From assembly GCA_023614405.1 (NCBI GenBank), contig CM042689.1:330622305-330686304 (forward strand): DNA of 64,000 nucleotides, in the 5' to 3' direction. Source of the stretch: Avena insularis (Eukaryota > Streptophyta > Magnoliopsida > Poales > Poaceae). Shown here in pieces: positions 54,651-64,000 of this stretch. Each line of letters starts with the position of its first letter. Position 1 is the first letter of the stretch. The notes below the pieces were generated by a model. The model had not been told where the DNA came from. It did no database searches and saw nothing but the letters and a program-made list of their open reading frames with translations. The translations under genes were made by a program, and so were the position numbers.

Positions 54651-54938
54651 TGAAATTCAAGTTTCTGGACCACTATAAATAATAATATACAGATATTCAA
54701 ATATACAATATAGTCCGAATACGTATAAAGAGCACAGAATTTTTCAGAAACTTGCAATTTGCCAAAGCATAATAGAACCAACATGAATACAATACATTAC
54801 ACATCAATCATGACATACAAGTTCATACATCAAGTGTTTGTGCCACAAGTTCACACCTCCGAGTACAAGTTCACAATCACATTACACCTTCGAGTACAAG
54901 TTCACAATCACATTACAACTCCAACGACGTAGCTCTAT

Positions 54939-55168
54939 CTAGATGAAGTAGAACACATAACCTACAATGAAGAGCAACAAGGTGGTGATCACGAGGAAGT
55001 TCCTCCACTTCTTCCTTCCATGCCTCCTCCACTTCTCTTCCACCTCTCTACTCTCATAGCCTTGGTAGCTGTTGCCAGAAGTTGTTCACTTGCTTCAGCA
55101 GTCTTTCCACTCCTCGTACACACACGGAACTCGACCGGCGTACCGACATAACACCTCGGCATCTCCTA
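54939..55168 (-). pseudogene. Short ORF with viroplasmin/RNase H1 N-terminal-like segment and hydrophobic tail
   Basis: Minus strand, ending at TAG 54939-54941. The main frame reads YAGRVPCVYEEWKDC, two stops, then GNSYQGYESREVEEKWRRHG. That pattern is the core of the viroplasmin or RNase H1 N-terminal domain (PF01693), which binds RNA-DNA duplexes. After a basic RKKWRNF stretch comes a run of about 16 hydrophobic residues (LVITTLLLFIVGYVFYFI) at the very C-terminus, like a tail anchor. The two stops suggest a frameshifted copy. The start and any upstream exon are not located. It lies between the Ulp1-like relic and the CACTA end. Family assignment is from memory of the motif. Confidence 0.5.
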
Positions 55169-55730
55169 CACATAATAAAGATGATATTACTTATGTCAGT
55201 GGAAAGCAATAGCTAGCAGTTCACAAGATAGAATCATGCATATATATATGGGTGCAACAAAATGTAAGAAATCACGTTCTAATCATCGGCATTTCGAAGA
55301 AAGACCAAAAAAAGCAAACCAAGAATGACATGGATTAGTGCCTCATACTTAGATTGGGCACGGAAATAACAATGCTCGCTGTTTGATCTTGTGCGGCAAG
55401 TAGAGTATATGCCCAAATTACTAGTCTACTTGGCACACAAGATCGAACAATGCATAGTCATACGTGACACCACAACATGTTCTAATCATCGGCATTTCGA
55501 AGAAAGACAAAGAAAGCAAACCACAAGAAAGTAGGGAAGCAATGACAAATGAAAAGCAACAAGCACTTAAAATAGTTCGTAACACAAATAACTAGCTAGT
55601 GTCTCTCACAATCAAGTTCAACGGTTGACGAAACATATTCTAGAGGTTTTGCTAGGCAAGTTTAACATAGTGATCAGAGGTTACAACATGAGTTCGGAAC
55701 TAACAGCTAGGTACCCAGGAAATGCAATCA
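55169..55730. other. Non-coding stretch within CACTA
   Basis: Contains a duplicated phrase TTCTAATCATCGGCATTTCG (about 55277 and 55481), with similar text after each copy. Otherwise nothing recognised; probably intron or spacer. Confidence 0.5.
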
Positions 55731-55739
55731 TGAAGTCTT

Positions 55740-56800
55740 CTTCGGCTCTTGAATCGGCTTTGGGGGGGCATTGATGAAGCCCGACCGAGTTTTTGCCATT
55801 TGCATGAACATCCTGCCGTCACCCTGCTGCGCTAATCGTTAAATCTATCTCCACTGTTGGACGGTGTATACCCCGTGGAAGGTGCCTCCGGTTTATATGA
55901 CTCCCTGGTACACGATTGTCACGATCTCCTCCTGGATGTTGAAGAAGTGTTGCCTGAGGTTGCGAGCATGTATGCATGCAAGCTTTTCAGCCCACTTCAC
56001 AAGGTCAGATGGCAGCGTTTTGGTCTCCATGTCATTGAAGAACGCCTTCATGTGGTAAATGGCGTAGAAGGCATCCTTCCCACTGCCAGGCGGCTGCTTG
56101 ACGCAGGCAAACTTCGTCGTGTGGCGGAACACGTCTTGCGCGAACTTTACATGTGGCCTTGCGGTTTGGCGCCTCCTGCGGCGTGGCGGTGAGCGCCATC
56201 AAGAATTTTCTTGATATTGGTGTAGTTTTTGGATCGCCTTTGTTTGAGTCGGTACAAGGCTGTTGAGTGTTTCAAATTCAAGCTTATGAGCACACAGCCT
56301 GTCCGATCATCCTCCGTGATGGGATGGTAGGGAAGGAGAATCACATCCTTGTCCGTATGTTTGCAGGAAGTTTGAGAGGTAGTCGATTACGCGGATCTAT
56401 GGCCTCGGCATCTTCGGGGCGTCACGCATGAAGTAGGGATCCACTATCTGGATGCGGGATATTGTCTCTGGTGATCTCCATGGCCATATTGAGGAGAACA
56501 GCGGACCAGGGTATTGTCTCGAAACCCGTTCAACATGTCAAACAGGTCGGTATGCCGCGTAGAAGATATCCCGGGAAGTGCAGTGTGAAGCACGGCATAT
56601 GAGAAGGCACCTTAGCCTTGAAAATGAGTCTGTTGATCGTTGTCGCGAATGCGGCCTTTGCTCAATTGTGAGACATCCATAATGAATACTACGCATATGC
56701 GAACTGCGACCTCGAGCATCGATTTACACATCATCGGTACACCTGCCACGTCTTTGCTGATTCTGGCTTGCCCCAGCCGTCCGGAAAGAGGATTTGGATC
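55740..56800 (-). pseudogene. Ulp1-fold (C48 peptidase-like) relic of CACTA ORF2
   Basis: Minus strand, readable in pieces in several frames: VDPYFMRDAPKMPRP near 56440, VIDYLSNFLQTYG, YHPITEDDRTGCVLISLNLK, NYTNIKKILDG (about 56190-56340), then FRHTTKFACVKQPPGSGKDAF and LPSDLVKWAEKLACIHARNLR (about 55893-56132). The order of a DPY-x-MRD motif, a strand like the catalytic-His strand, and a helix like the catalytic-Cys helix suits an Ulp1/SENP-like fold often carried by plant transposons. The His and Cys themselves are not at the expected places (TGCVLISL; GSGKDAFYA), so protease activity is unlikely. Stops near 55893 and frameshifts break it. Confidence 0.5.
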
Positions 56801-57545
56801 CTGGCCCGATCACCCTTAGGCTTCCTTTGCGACCCTTCTTGCTCTTCTGGCTTGACCCTGCGTTCACCTCGACCGTCTTATGGAGGGTGTCGGGGCTGAT
56901 CAAAGGAACTCACTGGCCTTGGAGGCTCGGTGAAGGGGACAGTGGCGGCGTCTCGACTAGTTGGGAAGGCGCACCTTGCAAGGGGTTTCGCTGGTGCTGG
57001 TTGGGTCTCGGCAACTTGATGTGTGCTGATGGTCACAGCTCATACAAATCAGAAAACCTTGTGTTAACAAACTGGTCACCGTAGTTCGGTCAATTTCTTC
57101 ATCATCATTGGGATTACATGCCATGTTGTCCAAGTCTCCCATCTCAAGTCTTCATCATGTGCTGGTTGTCTTGCCTCTAGGGTGATGTTGAGCTGGTCCT
57201 CTATCCCCAAACGGATCTGGCTCTTGACCATAGGTACAAATGGCGAAGCGGTATTGAGGACCGCTGCCGTGTCCTCATCATCCCATCCTTGAGGTTGAGA
57301 GGGAGGTTCCACTTGCTCGTGTAGCCAGAAGCACCATCTATTTGACCCTCATCATGTCAGGTGGCATTGTGACATTGTGCATTTTGCGGTTCTCTGGTTG
57401 AACAATAGTACCCTTGGCAACATCCATCAACTGGCCGCCCACCCAATGCATTAGAGTGCAAGGAGTGTTTCCCTGCGAAAGATCGACATGTAGGCCGAGC
57501 GTTAGAAAAACAGAGATCAAGTCATCGGTGTGGTTGAGCCTCCCA
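56801..57545 (-). pseudogene. Middle segment of CACTA ORF2
   Basis: Minus-strand frames 57338-57520 (with PCTLMHWVGGQLMDVAKG and NVTMPPDMMRVK) and 57076-57312 (with PMVKSQIRLGIEDQ) look like one domain split by a frameshift. This domain commonly sits between the Transposase_24-like part and the Ulp1-like part in grass CACTA ORF2 proteins. 56801-57075 is less clear, with a Lys/Arg-rich segment. Confidence 0.45.
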
Positions 57546-57558
57546 ACTCTCGCTTTAA

Positions 57559-59252
57559 TTAGTTAGTTACCTTGAGGGCGTCAAACTCGGCCAATGTCGA
57601 GGCACCGACGCCGACAGGCTTGACCACGCAAGTGGCGGAGTGGCTGCCTGATGGCACGGTGGTGCGGGCCGGCGCCTTCGCCGTAGTGGGCAAGTTAAGC
57701 TCCGGAGCTAGAGGAGTCTCCACCACCACCGGCCCTGCTAGAGGAGTCACCAATGCCTCCGGCCGTGCCACATTGTCCGATTGGGCGCTGTTGAGGTTGG
57801 GAACCGGTGGCGGCCCCCGTTTACCACCCTTCTGCCACTTGTTGTACTTTTCCATGTAGACGGGAAGGATGGTGTTGAGCTTCTCGTTCACTTGTGAATG
57901 GACTTGTGGTGGACTTGTGCGGACTTGTTCTTGGAACTTTGTCTCGGCAGCCGACACAGCCTTGTTCACGGCATCTTGGACTATATTTGGAAAGGCTTCC
58001 ACATGTTCCCTTAGGAGTTTTACCTTGGCGCTTTTGGCCTTCTTGCCCTTCCGCTCTGGGGTGCCATAGTACTCGGACCATGATATGCCGCCAAAGCCGA
58101 CCACACGACCAGCCGACGGGGCCGCCAGGGGATCGACACTCTTGGTCCGGTTCAGCACCCTATTAAAAGTGGTGTCCCACTTGGCGACAAGCGGTGGCGA
58201 CCCACAGGATGAGGAGCTCCTACACTCCTCGTCCTGCGCTGACAAGAGCGAAGCATTTGATCGTAAACTGGACTTCATTGATTAATCATGAATGCAATTA
58301 ATCGACTTGCATGCAAACTACTTACATATTTTTGCATGAAGTCCTTCACCCTCGAGCAAAGGGCGGCGGGCTCAAGAATAATCAGAACCCCTTTCGGTAG
58401 GGCAAACCGGACCTGACGAAGTTCTTTTGCTCCTCCTTTATGTCGTCAAGGGCGTGTCAACCCCTTTGCACGAGCGTCGGTGTCCTCCTTATCCCATTTG
58501 GGCCTCGCGGCTTTATAACCGCGGAGCGAGATGGTGGGTACCAATGTTTGGGATCTCATATGCTTGCCCTTCTCAGTCCTAGCCTTGCCCAAGGCGGAGT
58601 TACATCTGGCCTTGAACACATTGTAGTCTTCTTCCTTGACCAGAGGCTCCTTCTTGACGAGCTCTGGATAACTTAGCTTCTCCTCGAAAATCAGATTCTT
58701 CACCCGAGCCTTCCAATTTGACAAGGCCTTGGTCATCCTCCGAGGGCATACTTGTTCACGGATTCCCTTTGAGATTGTCATTATTATACTTGTTTTCCTC
58801 ATCACCGGGGCAGCGTATCTTGCGTGCAGCTTCGGAAAAAGCTGGATGAGAAACCCTTGTTCTCTTGACCTTCAGGTTCTCCATGTTGATCGTGACGGTG
58901 TTCCGTAGGATTGCCGCGAGCTGGTTAGAGTAACCCCAACAAATTCTTCTGGCTCCAAAGGCGCACCTTTAGGGCTCACGCTTGTGATGATGGACCTTTT
59001 GAGGTCGACCACGATCGGGGTCCGATCCTTCCGAGACTTCTTTGATGCGCTACCACCGTCTGTAGTAGCTTCACCGCCGCCATCAGTGGTAGTGGCGTCG
59101 CCATCGGCGTCCCCCATCTCCTCATTGCCCGACGAGGTATCCTCGTCCTCCTCCATCTCGTCGTCCCGCGGAACAAATTCCGGGGCCTCTAGGGATTCCA
59201 TCTCCGCCTGCTGCTCCCAAAAGGGCTTCTGGCTAGAAGGGCCCGGATCCGA
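57559..59252 (-). pseudogene. CACTA ORF2, Transposase_24-like N-terminal part
   Basis: Starts at ATG 59252 (MSDPGPSSQKPFWEQQ) with a Glu/Asp-rich then Ser/Gly-rich leader and basic KKSRKD. 58446-58740 has TKALSNWKARVKNLIF and RPKWDKEDTD, typical of the plant Ptta/En/Spm Transposase_24 family. 57559-58278 has PLVAKWDTTFNRVL, ISWSEYYGTPERKGKKAKSA and a helical segment LREHVEAFPNIVQDAVNKAV, ending at stop 57559. Likely the counterpart of the DNA-binding TNPA role, which recognises subterminal repeats. Two or three frame changes (about 58880, 58440, 58290) are either introns or damage. Confidence 0.65.
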
Positions 59253-59279
59253 CATTTCTAAACACACAAATAAATGAAA

Positions 59280-60990
59280 CTAATAAGCACAAAAATTCAC
59301 AGAAAATTTTGGCATGAACTTTGCTAATTTTCTATGTCTAGGAGTGACAGAAATTGCGGAGCAAATGAATCAACATTCCGGCGAAACATTGGCAACTCAA
59401 AAAGAAAAACCTGCACAAAAAGGATCAACTGCCATCATCACAGCCATTTTGCTAGCATACATACACAAACACCATGTATATATATCATGCTCCAGGCCAT
59501 ACATACACAGAGGCACCAACCCTGTATACACAAATTAACCCTGTATACACAGAGGCACCAACCCATACATACTGAAATACTGAAATCAGAATAACAGGTG
59601 TATCAGAACAACCCTGTATACACAAATTAGAACAACAGGTGTATCAGAAAAGGTTCTCTTCAAATACTGAAATCCTCCAACACCAGGTGCTAAATAATAC
59701 AGATATATCTTCATGGTTTTACACTCTCTAAGCTAGTAGTACAATAATACAGATGGCAAGCATTACTTCAAAGATGTGAAAGCACTACTGATCACCAAAT
59801 CAGAGAAAATAGTACAGTTACCAGGAGCTACTGATCTGAAACTATAGCACTACTGATCACCAAACTAGGTTGTTCCAATATTTCTATAAACTAGAATCGA
59901 CTGAATTATAGCTACAACAATTCCTATAGTCCAACCTTGGGCAAGAAAATTAGTCAAACTGATCTGAAATTTTTATGCATTAAATATAGAATTTGGACTT
60001 ATAAATCATTGTTGATGAATTCTCAGTTATTTAGAGTTGAACTTAAGGATCTACAAGCAGTACTTGAATATCTTATTTTGTAGGTTTGTTCCACTCTTGC
60101 CTCATGTGTTAGTTTGATGTATGGTTTTAATTTCTACATACTTGAATAATTTGAGTCTATTTCCAGTGTGTCAAGTTTTAACCCTGAACAATCAGTGGCA
60201 AAGCTAACAAGACAAGCACTTTCAGGAGAACACGCGGCCAGTTCAAATTTGGTCTGCCACGTCTCCTGTCTGAAGCAATGACCATGGTGGTGCATGCTTG
60301 TGAGAGAAAGACCTGAGCATGAACTACCCATTACTTGGTACTTTTTTGCTTTGTATTACAGAATTTTATTATTATCTTCCTGCGAGATATCTAGAAAGAA
60401 GTGTTAAATACATTATGTTAGTGTAGTTATCAAAAGCACTTAGGAAGTCCATAATTTTATATGTCAAGAGTAAAGTAAAAAGAGTACAATAACATTTCAA
60501 TAAGAGTAAAGAGAAATCAGTGCATTAGTATTTAAATACATTATGTTAGTGCAGTCCAACTGATTGAGGTGAGCTACACTTCCCTTTGTTCCAGGACGGA
60601 AATATTGCTACTCGGCCATGTTCTAGGGAGCCTTCCTCTCCAAGTCTTGAAGCTGATATGATAATCATGCTTCCAGGCACTAGTTTAGATAGGGGATTAC
60701 TTTACGATGTATCATCTGTTTGCTTGTCAACAACCTGTGCTTAGATAGGGGATTACCAATTTGTTTGCTTGGTAATTTTCTCTAAATTTTGTTGTAGTCA
60801 GTTAGATTAGTGGTTTTATATTGTTTAGCCTTAGGTGCCATTGTTGCCTGGTAATTTGATTACCATGACACATGTCATCTTCATTTCTTACTATATCCTT
60901 CACATATAAGCATGATTTGACCCAGAACCCTCCTTGGAACATTGTTGCCTGGTAATCAAAATTTACATGGTCTACCTTGGAACAGACACA
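59280..60990. other. Intergenic stretch of CACTA between TNP2 and ORF2
   Basis: AT-rich, no ORF of note. 59500-59660 holds irregular direct repeats of CCCTGTATACACA and GAGGCACCAACCC. 59765-59880 repeats GCACTACTGATCACCAAA twice. 60530-60560 repeats ATACATTATGTTAGTG seen at about 60410. Confidence 0.55.
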
Positions 60991-60993
60991 CCT

Positions 60994-61415
60994 TTAGCCA
61001 ATCTGGGCATGATACAGCGCACCCAGAACCCTCCCTGGTAGAGAAACCCTAGAAGGGGAGGAGAGGGGAAGAGGCGTGGGTGGGTGGGGGCGGGGACTCA
61101 CCGGAGAGAGGGGAAGAGGCGTGGGTGGGTGGGGGGCGTGGGTGGGTGGGAAGCCGGCGTCGGGCTCCTCCTTCACAGGGCGGCGGCGAGATCCTCCTTC
61201 ACGGGGCGGCGGGCTCCTCCTCCACGAGGCGGCGTCGGGCTCCTCCACGGCGGTGACGGCTTCGATCGATGTGGCGTCGGGCTCTGAGATATGTGAAGTC
61301 GTGTATGTACTAGCTGCTAGCACTGTGTGACTTGATCGATGTGTGCCGGTTATGCGAGGCGCATATCGCAAAGTGCGCCTCGTATAATATTATGCGAGGC
61401 GCATCTGGGCTAAAT
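60994..61415 (-). promoter_or_regulatory. GC-rich block next to CACTA-type subterminal repeats, inside the element
   Basis: 61000-61270 is GC-rich, with repeated GTGGGTGGG and GGGCTCCTCC units. 61340-61410 has three copies, direct and inverted, of GCGAGGCGCA, the motif of the terminus at 54356. Read on the minus strand, this is subterminal-like repeats followed by a GC-rich leader, the layout of a CACTA 5' end and untranslated first exon. It may be the promoter of ORF2. No terminal CACTA or TAGTG is found at a matching place. Confidence 0.45.
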
Positions 61416-61469
61416 GCATAATATGCAATCCTAGACAAATAGGGCAGTGCGCAAGCTTCTATCAACTAT

Positions 61470-61550
61470 CACACAGCAGCCTAGTGGTAACATGCCTTGT
61501 CCTTCACTGCTGGCCACCCAGGTTCGAATCCTAAGGGGGCCAATTTTTTG
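61470..61550 (+). ncRNA. tRNA-like Pol III promoter (A box, B box, T-run), possible SINE relic
   Basis: CAGCCTAGTGGTAAC (A box-like, 61477) and GGTTCGAATCC (perfect B box, 61521-61531) are about 40 bp apart, as in tRNA genes. TTTTTT at 61544 could end a Pol III transcript of about 75-80 nt. No acceptor stem can be formed and the T-stem is incomplete, so this is not an intact tRNA. Plant SINEs have this head. Confidence 0.45.
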
Positions 61551-61800
61551 GAAATTTTTTTAAAGGCCAATTTTCATGTAAAAGCATACAAATATGAACT
61601 ATAAAATATACTACAAATATTTTAAATATTCAAATATTGCTAAAACAACAAAAGTGAGTATTCTCAATGAATGTGTCTTGTCGATACATAATATTCTCAA
61701 TGCAATATTATTATAACACACACATAATGAAAATTAAGAATGTTTTGATACATAATAGTAGGCCACACACACGACGGTTCTTGACAATGGTCGGGGCGCG
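61551..61800. other. AT-rich stretch after TNP2
   Basis: Presumed 3' untranslated region of TNP2 on the minus strand. CGGTTCTTGACAATGGTCG at 61775 is nearly repeated at 61803 across the stop codon, a small direct duplication. Confidence 0.5.
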
Positions 61801-64000
61801 CTAGCGTTTCTTGACAATGGTCGTCTTCTTGCCCTTCTTTATCGCGGTTGCATAGGTTAGGTCCGGGACGTCTTCACTACTTCTCTTGAATGGAAGTCCT
61901 TTCTTAGGTAGGGTTGTGGTGTACGGTGTTTGGTTGCCATACCCGTCTTGTATCTTCGGGTCGCCGTTCTGGTCAAAGTCTTGCTCGTTGGCGACTCCGT
62001 CCATTCCGATAATGTTCCTTTTGCCTCTCCTGACGACAACCCGGCTAGGCTTTGACGGGTCTTTGATGTACCAGCATTGGTCGACTTTGCTAGCCAAAAC
62101 CCAAGGCTCATTTCTTGCGGGTGCGTTCGCGCTGGTGGTCTTTGACGGTATAACCATCGTGGTGAAATACCGGTCTTCTTTCTCGACGCTCTTGGCCCAC
62201 CTGACACGGAACATCGGCACCTTCTCCGTAACATAGTCGAGCTCCCAAATCTCCTCGATCCTTCCGTAGTATCTTTCCGGGATGTCGCCGGTGTAGAATA
62301 TCCCTGTTACCCCTGAGTTCTGGTAATCGCAGTTATTGTCTTTTTCCTCTGTGTAGAACGTGTATCCGTTGATATCGTAAGCCTGATAGGTCATGAGGTT
62401 GTGCGAGGCGCCCTGTGACAATGAGAATATGAGTTTATCTTCCTCCGAGTACTCGCCCTGCGGTGGATTAGCTATGACCTTCTCCCTAAACCACCGCGTG
62501 AAACCGGAGTTGTGCTCCTTGATAACATCTTCCTCCCTCGGGACCTGGCGCCCCTGATCAGCGTAATTCTTCTTGATAAACTCTTTGTGCTCATGTATGT
62601 ATGGATCAACCACCTGCAGGTGTTGCAGCGCGACCAGGTTTGCTCTTTCAAAGTCCTTGGTTCGGCCCTCCATGTCGACATGCTTTGCACGTCGACCCTC
62701 GCGGTGACCCCATCCAGCGAGCCTCCCGAGGTGCTTGTTGAATGGCATACCAAGAGGAGTCTCGGTTGTAGAAAGTTCGAAGAAAGATGCACTCTTGACT
62801 AGGAAGCCGTTTGCTATGCTTCCATCTGGGACGGGACTTGTTCTTAACGTATCCCTTGATGTGTCCATTGAGCCTTCGAGCGGCATCATGCTTCCACGAA
62901 ACACAGGACCGAATGGGCGATATCCTCCACGACATGGAGAAGCAGATGAAGCATGATGTCGAAGAAAGCGGGGGGGAAATAGATCTCGAGCTCTCACATT
63001 ATCACCACGATCTCGTCTTGTAGCCTCGTGAGCTTGTTAATGCATATCGACTTCCGAGAGATGACGTCAAAAAGTTGCAGAGGCCAAACAGTGTTTCACG
63101 GATGTTCTTGTCCATTATACCTCGGATCGCGACCAGTACTGCGTCATTAGCACGGCGGCGTCGTGAGACTTCATCCCGCTGAAGCTGCTTCGCCTCGTCT
63201 AGCCATCTGCTTATCTTCCCAGCGTAGCCGTTCGGAAATTTGACTCGAGGAGGCACTTCATAAACTATGGCCTCCTTCTTACTCAGAGTGAAGCATGAGG
63301 CCTTGAGCTTGACCTCTCCTTCTTAACCTTTTTCCCCTTGCGGCGACGGCTATTACGTGTTTCATCTCCTCCACCTCGTCCTCCTCCTCCTCATCACTAG
63401 GTGGTGGTTGAAGTTCATCCACGATGCCCATATGCTTCAAGTCGTTCCTTGCCTTGGCCCATCTTTGGTCTTGTCGGTGTTAAGGAGGGTGGCAAGCGGA
63501 CTCTCCCGTTCTTCGTGATATGCATGAGATCAAGGCTATGAGGCATGCGGAGGATCTTCCAAGATGGCAAGTCGAAAACAGACCTCGCCTTCCATACCTT
63601 CAAAGAATGGCTCGCTTCTTCAGGTCTTTCTGGCGCAGGCACTCCTTCCAGTTATTCAACAGCTTGTAGATTTCGCGCCACTCTTACGGTGTGGGATTCC
63701 TCGAGCTCGATCGTCCCATCGAGCAGATGTCCTAGCTTTCTCGCGTGATTCTTGGGAAGCCACCTCCGAGCCCCAAGGAACACGGTTTTCCCGGACCCGG
63801 GATCTTTCTGTAGCTGGCGGTACGTTGTATTATCCTTGTACCTAACGCACCCATAGAATCCTTGGACCACCTGCCCCGAGAAGTATCCGTAACCAGGATA
63901 GTCTTGCACCGTCGTGATCACCGCCGCTCTCATGTCAAAGTACTCTTGTCTCGAGGCGTCCCATGTACGGGCTCCTTCTTCCCATAACGTGGCCAACTCC
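61801..64000 (-). pseudogene. CACTA transposase TNP2 (C-terminal half, N-terminus outside the window)
   Basis: Minus strand, stop TAG 61801-61803. From the right edge: the end of the Transposase_21 region (LWEEGARTWDASRQEYFDM, VQGFYGCVRYKDNTTYRQL, 63652-63996), which has C-terminal parts of the catalytic domain. Then a DUF4218-like part (GIMDKNIRETLFGLCNF at about 63080; MPFNKHLGRLAGWGHREGRR at about 62730). Then a DUF4216-like part (LMTYQAYDINGYTFYTEEKD, RYYGRIEEIWELDYV, VPMFRVRWAKS, VLASKVDQCWYIKDPSKPSR). The frame is shifted at about 63640, 63410, 63020 and 62750. The last 270 residues are intact. TNP2 cuts at the TIRs. Confidence 0.88.

Larger units (their letters stand above)
54356..64000 (-). 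mobile_element. CACTA (En/Spm) DNA transposon, 3' end and most of its genes
   Basis: Starts CACTACTAGAGAAAAGCC at 54356, a typical CACTA terminus; the 3 bp outside is CAT. Genes on the minus strand in order: TNP2 (to 61801), a Transposase_24-like ORF, a middle segment, an Ulp1-fold relic and a viroplasmin-like ORF. 54356 is therefore the 3' end relative to transcription. The other end with its TIR is beyond 64000. Frameshifts in all ORFs show a decayed element. Confidence 0.88.

Noticed and set aside
61470..61550. Functional tRNA gene
   Set aside because: A and B boxes are present, but no acceptor stem and only a partial T-stem can be formed.
1..64000. CRISPR array or prokaryotic operon
   Set aside because: The tandem arrays lack unique spacers, and all coding content is of plant transposable elements with spliced genes.

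Overview
This 64 kb window looks like intergenic DNA from a large grass genome, most likely a Pooideae or Triticeae-type cereal or forage grass. No intact host gene is visible. Nearly every base belongs to a stack of nested transposable elements: Ty3/Gypsy elements of two lineages, a BARE/Angela-like Copia solo LTR, a short solo LTR, a MITE and a CACTA DNA transposon. The BARE/Angela-like LTR and the nesting depth suggest the host group. The species cannot be named from the sequence. Element names A, A', B1, B2, C and D are labels used only here.

Layout from left to right. 1-2108 is the start of a long LTR on the minus strand (A'), cut by the window edge. It is the inverted counterpart of the LTR at 31870-35902. 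2109-20343 is the 3' half of a Tat-lineage Gypsy element (B1). B1 carries a complete 10.1 kb insertion (C, 2546-12678, TSD AGTAC) and a Copia solo LTR (14162-15797, TSD TGAAG). 20344-21587 is unassigned DNA plus a MITE. 21588-31869 is a second element of the B family (B2), with its 5' LTR, PBS, gag, protease, RT, RNase H, integrase and part of its antisense gene. 31870-42333 is a Tekay-like chromovirus (A) inserted in B2. A itself holds a 536 bp solo LTR (37355-37890, TSD CAAGG). 42334-54355 is a third Tat-type element (D), inserted 6 bp into the 3' LTR of A. 54356-64000 is one end of a CACTA transposon inserted in D, with its genes on the minus strand, running off the window.

How the parts work together. 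A, B2 and D carry recognisable gag-pol genes, but all are broken by stops and frameshifts. C has 4.1 kb LTRs, an initiator-tRNA-Met PBS and a single gag-like zinc-knuckle ORF with no pol, so it must have used enzymes supplied in trans. It shares a hairpin next to the PPT and an LTR box with chromovirus A, which points to a Tekay-type helper. The B and D elements each carry, between pol and the 3' LTR and on the opposite strand, a spliced gene of about eight exons whose exon order and junctions agree between divergent families. The CACTA end carries TNP2, a Transposase_24-like ORF, an Ulp1-fold relic and a short viroplasmin-like ORF with a hydrophobic tail.

Order of events readable from nesting: B1 and B2 came first; then A', C and the Copia element went into B1 and A into B2; the 536 bp LTR and D then went into A; the CACTA element then went into D. 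All coordinates of LTR ends, TSDs and splice sites were read by eye. Family assignments rest on recognised motifs, not on database searches.
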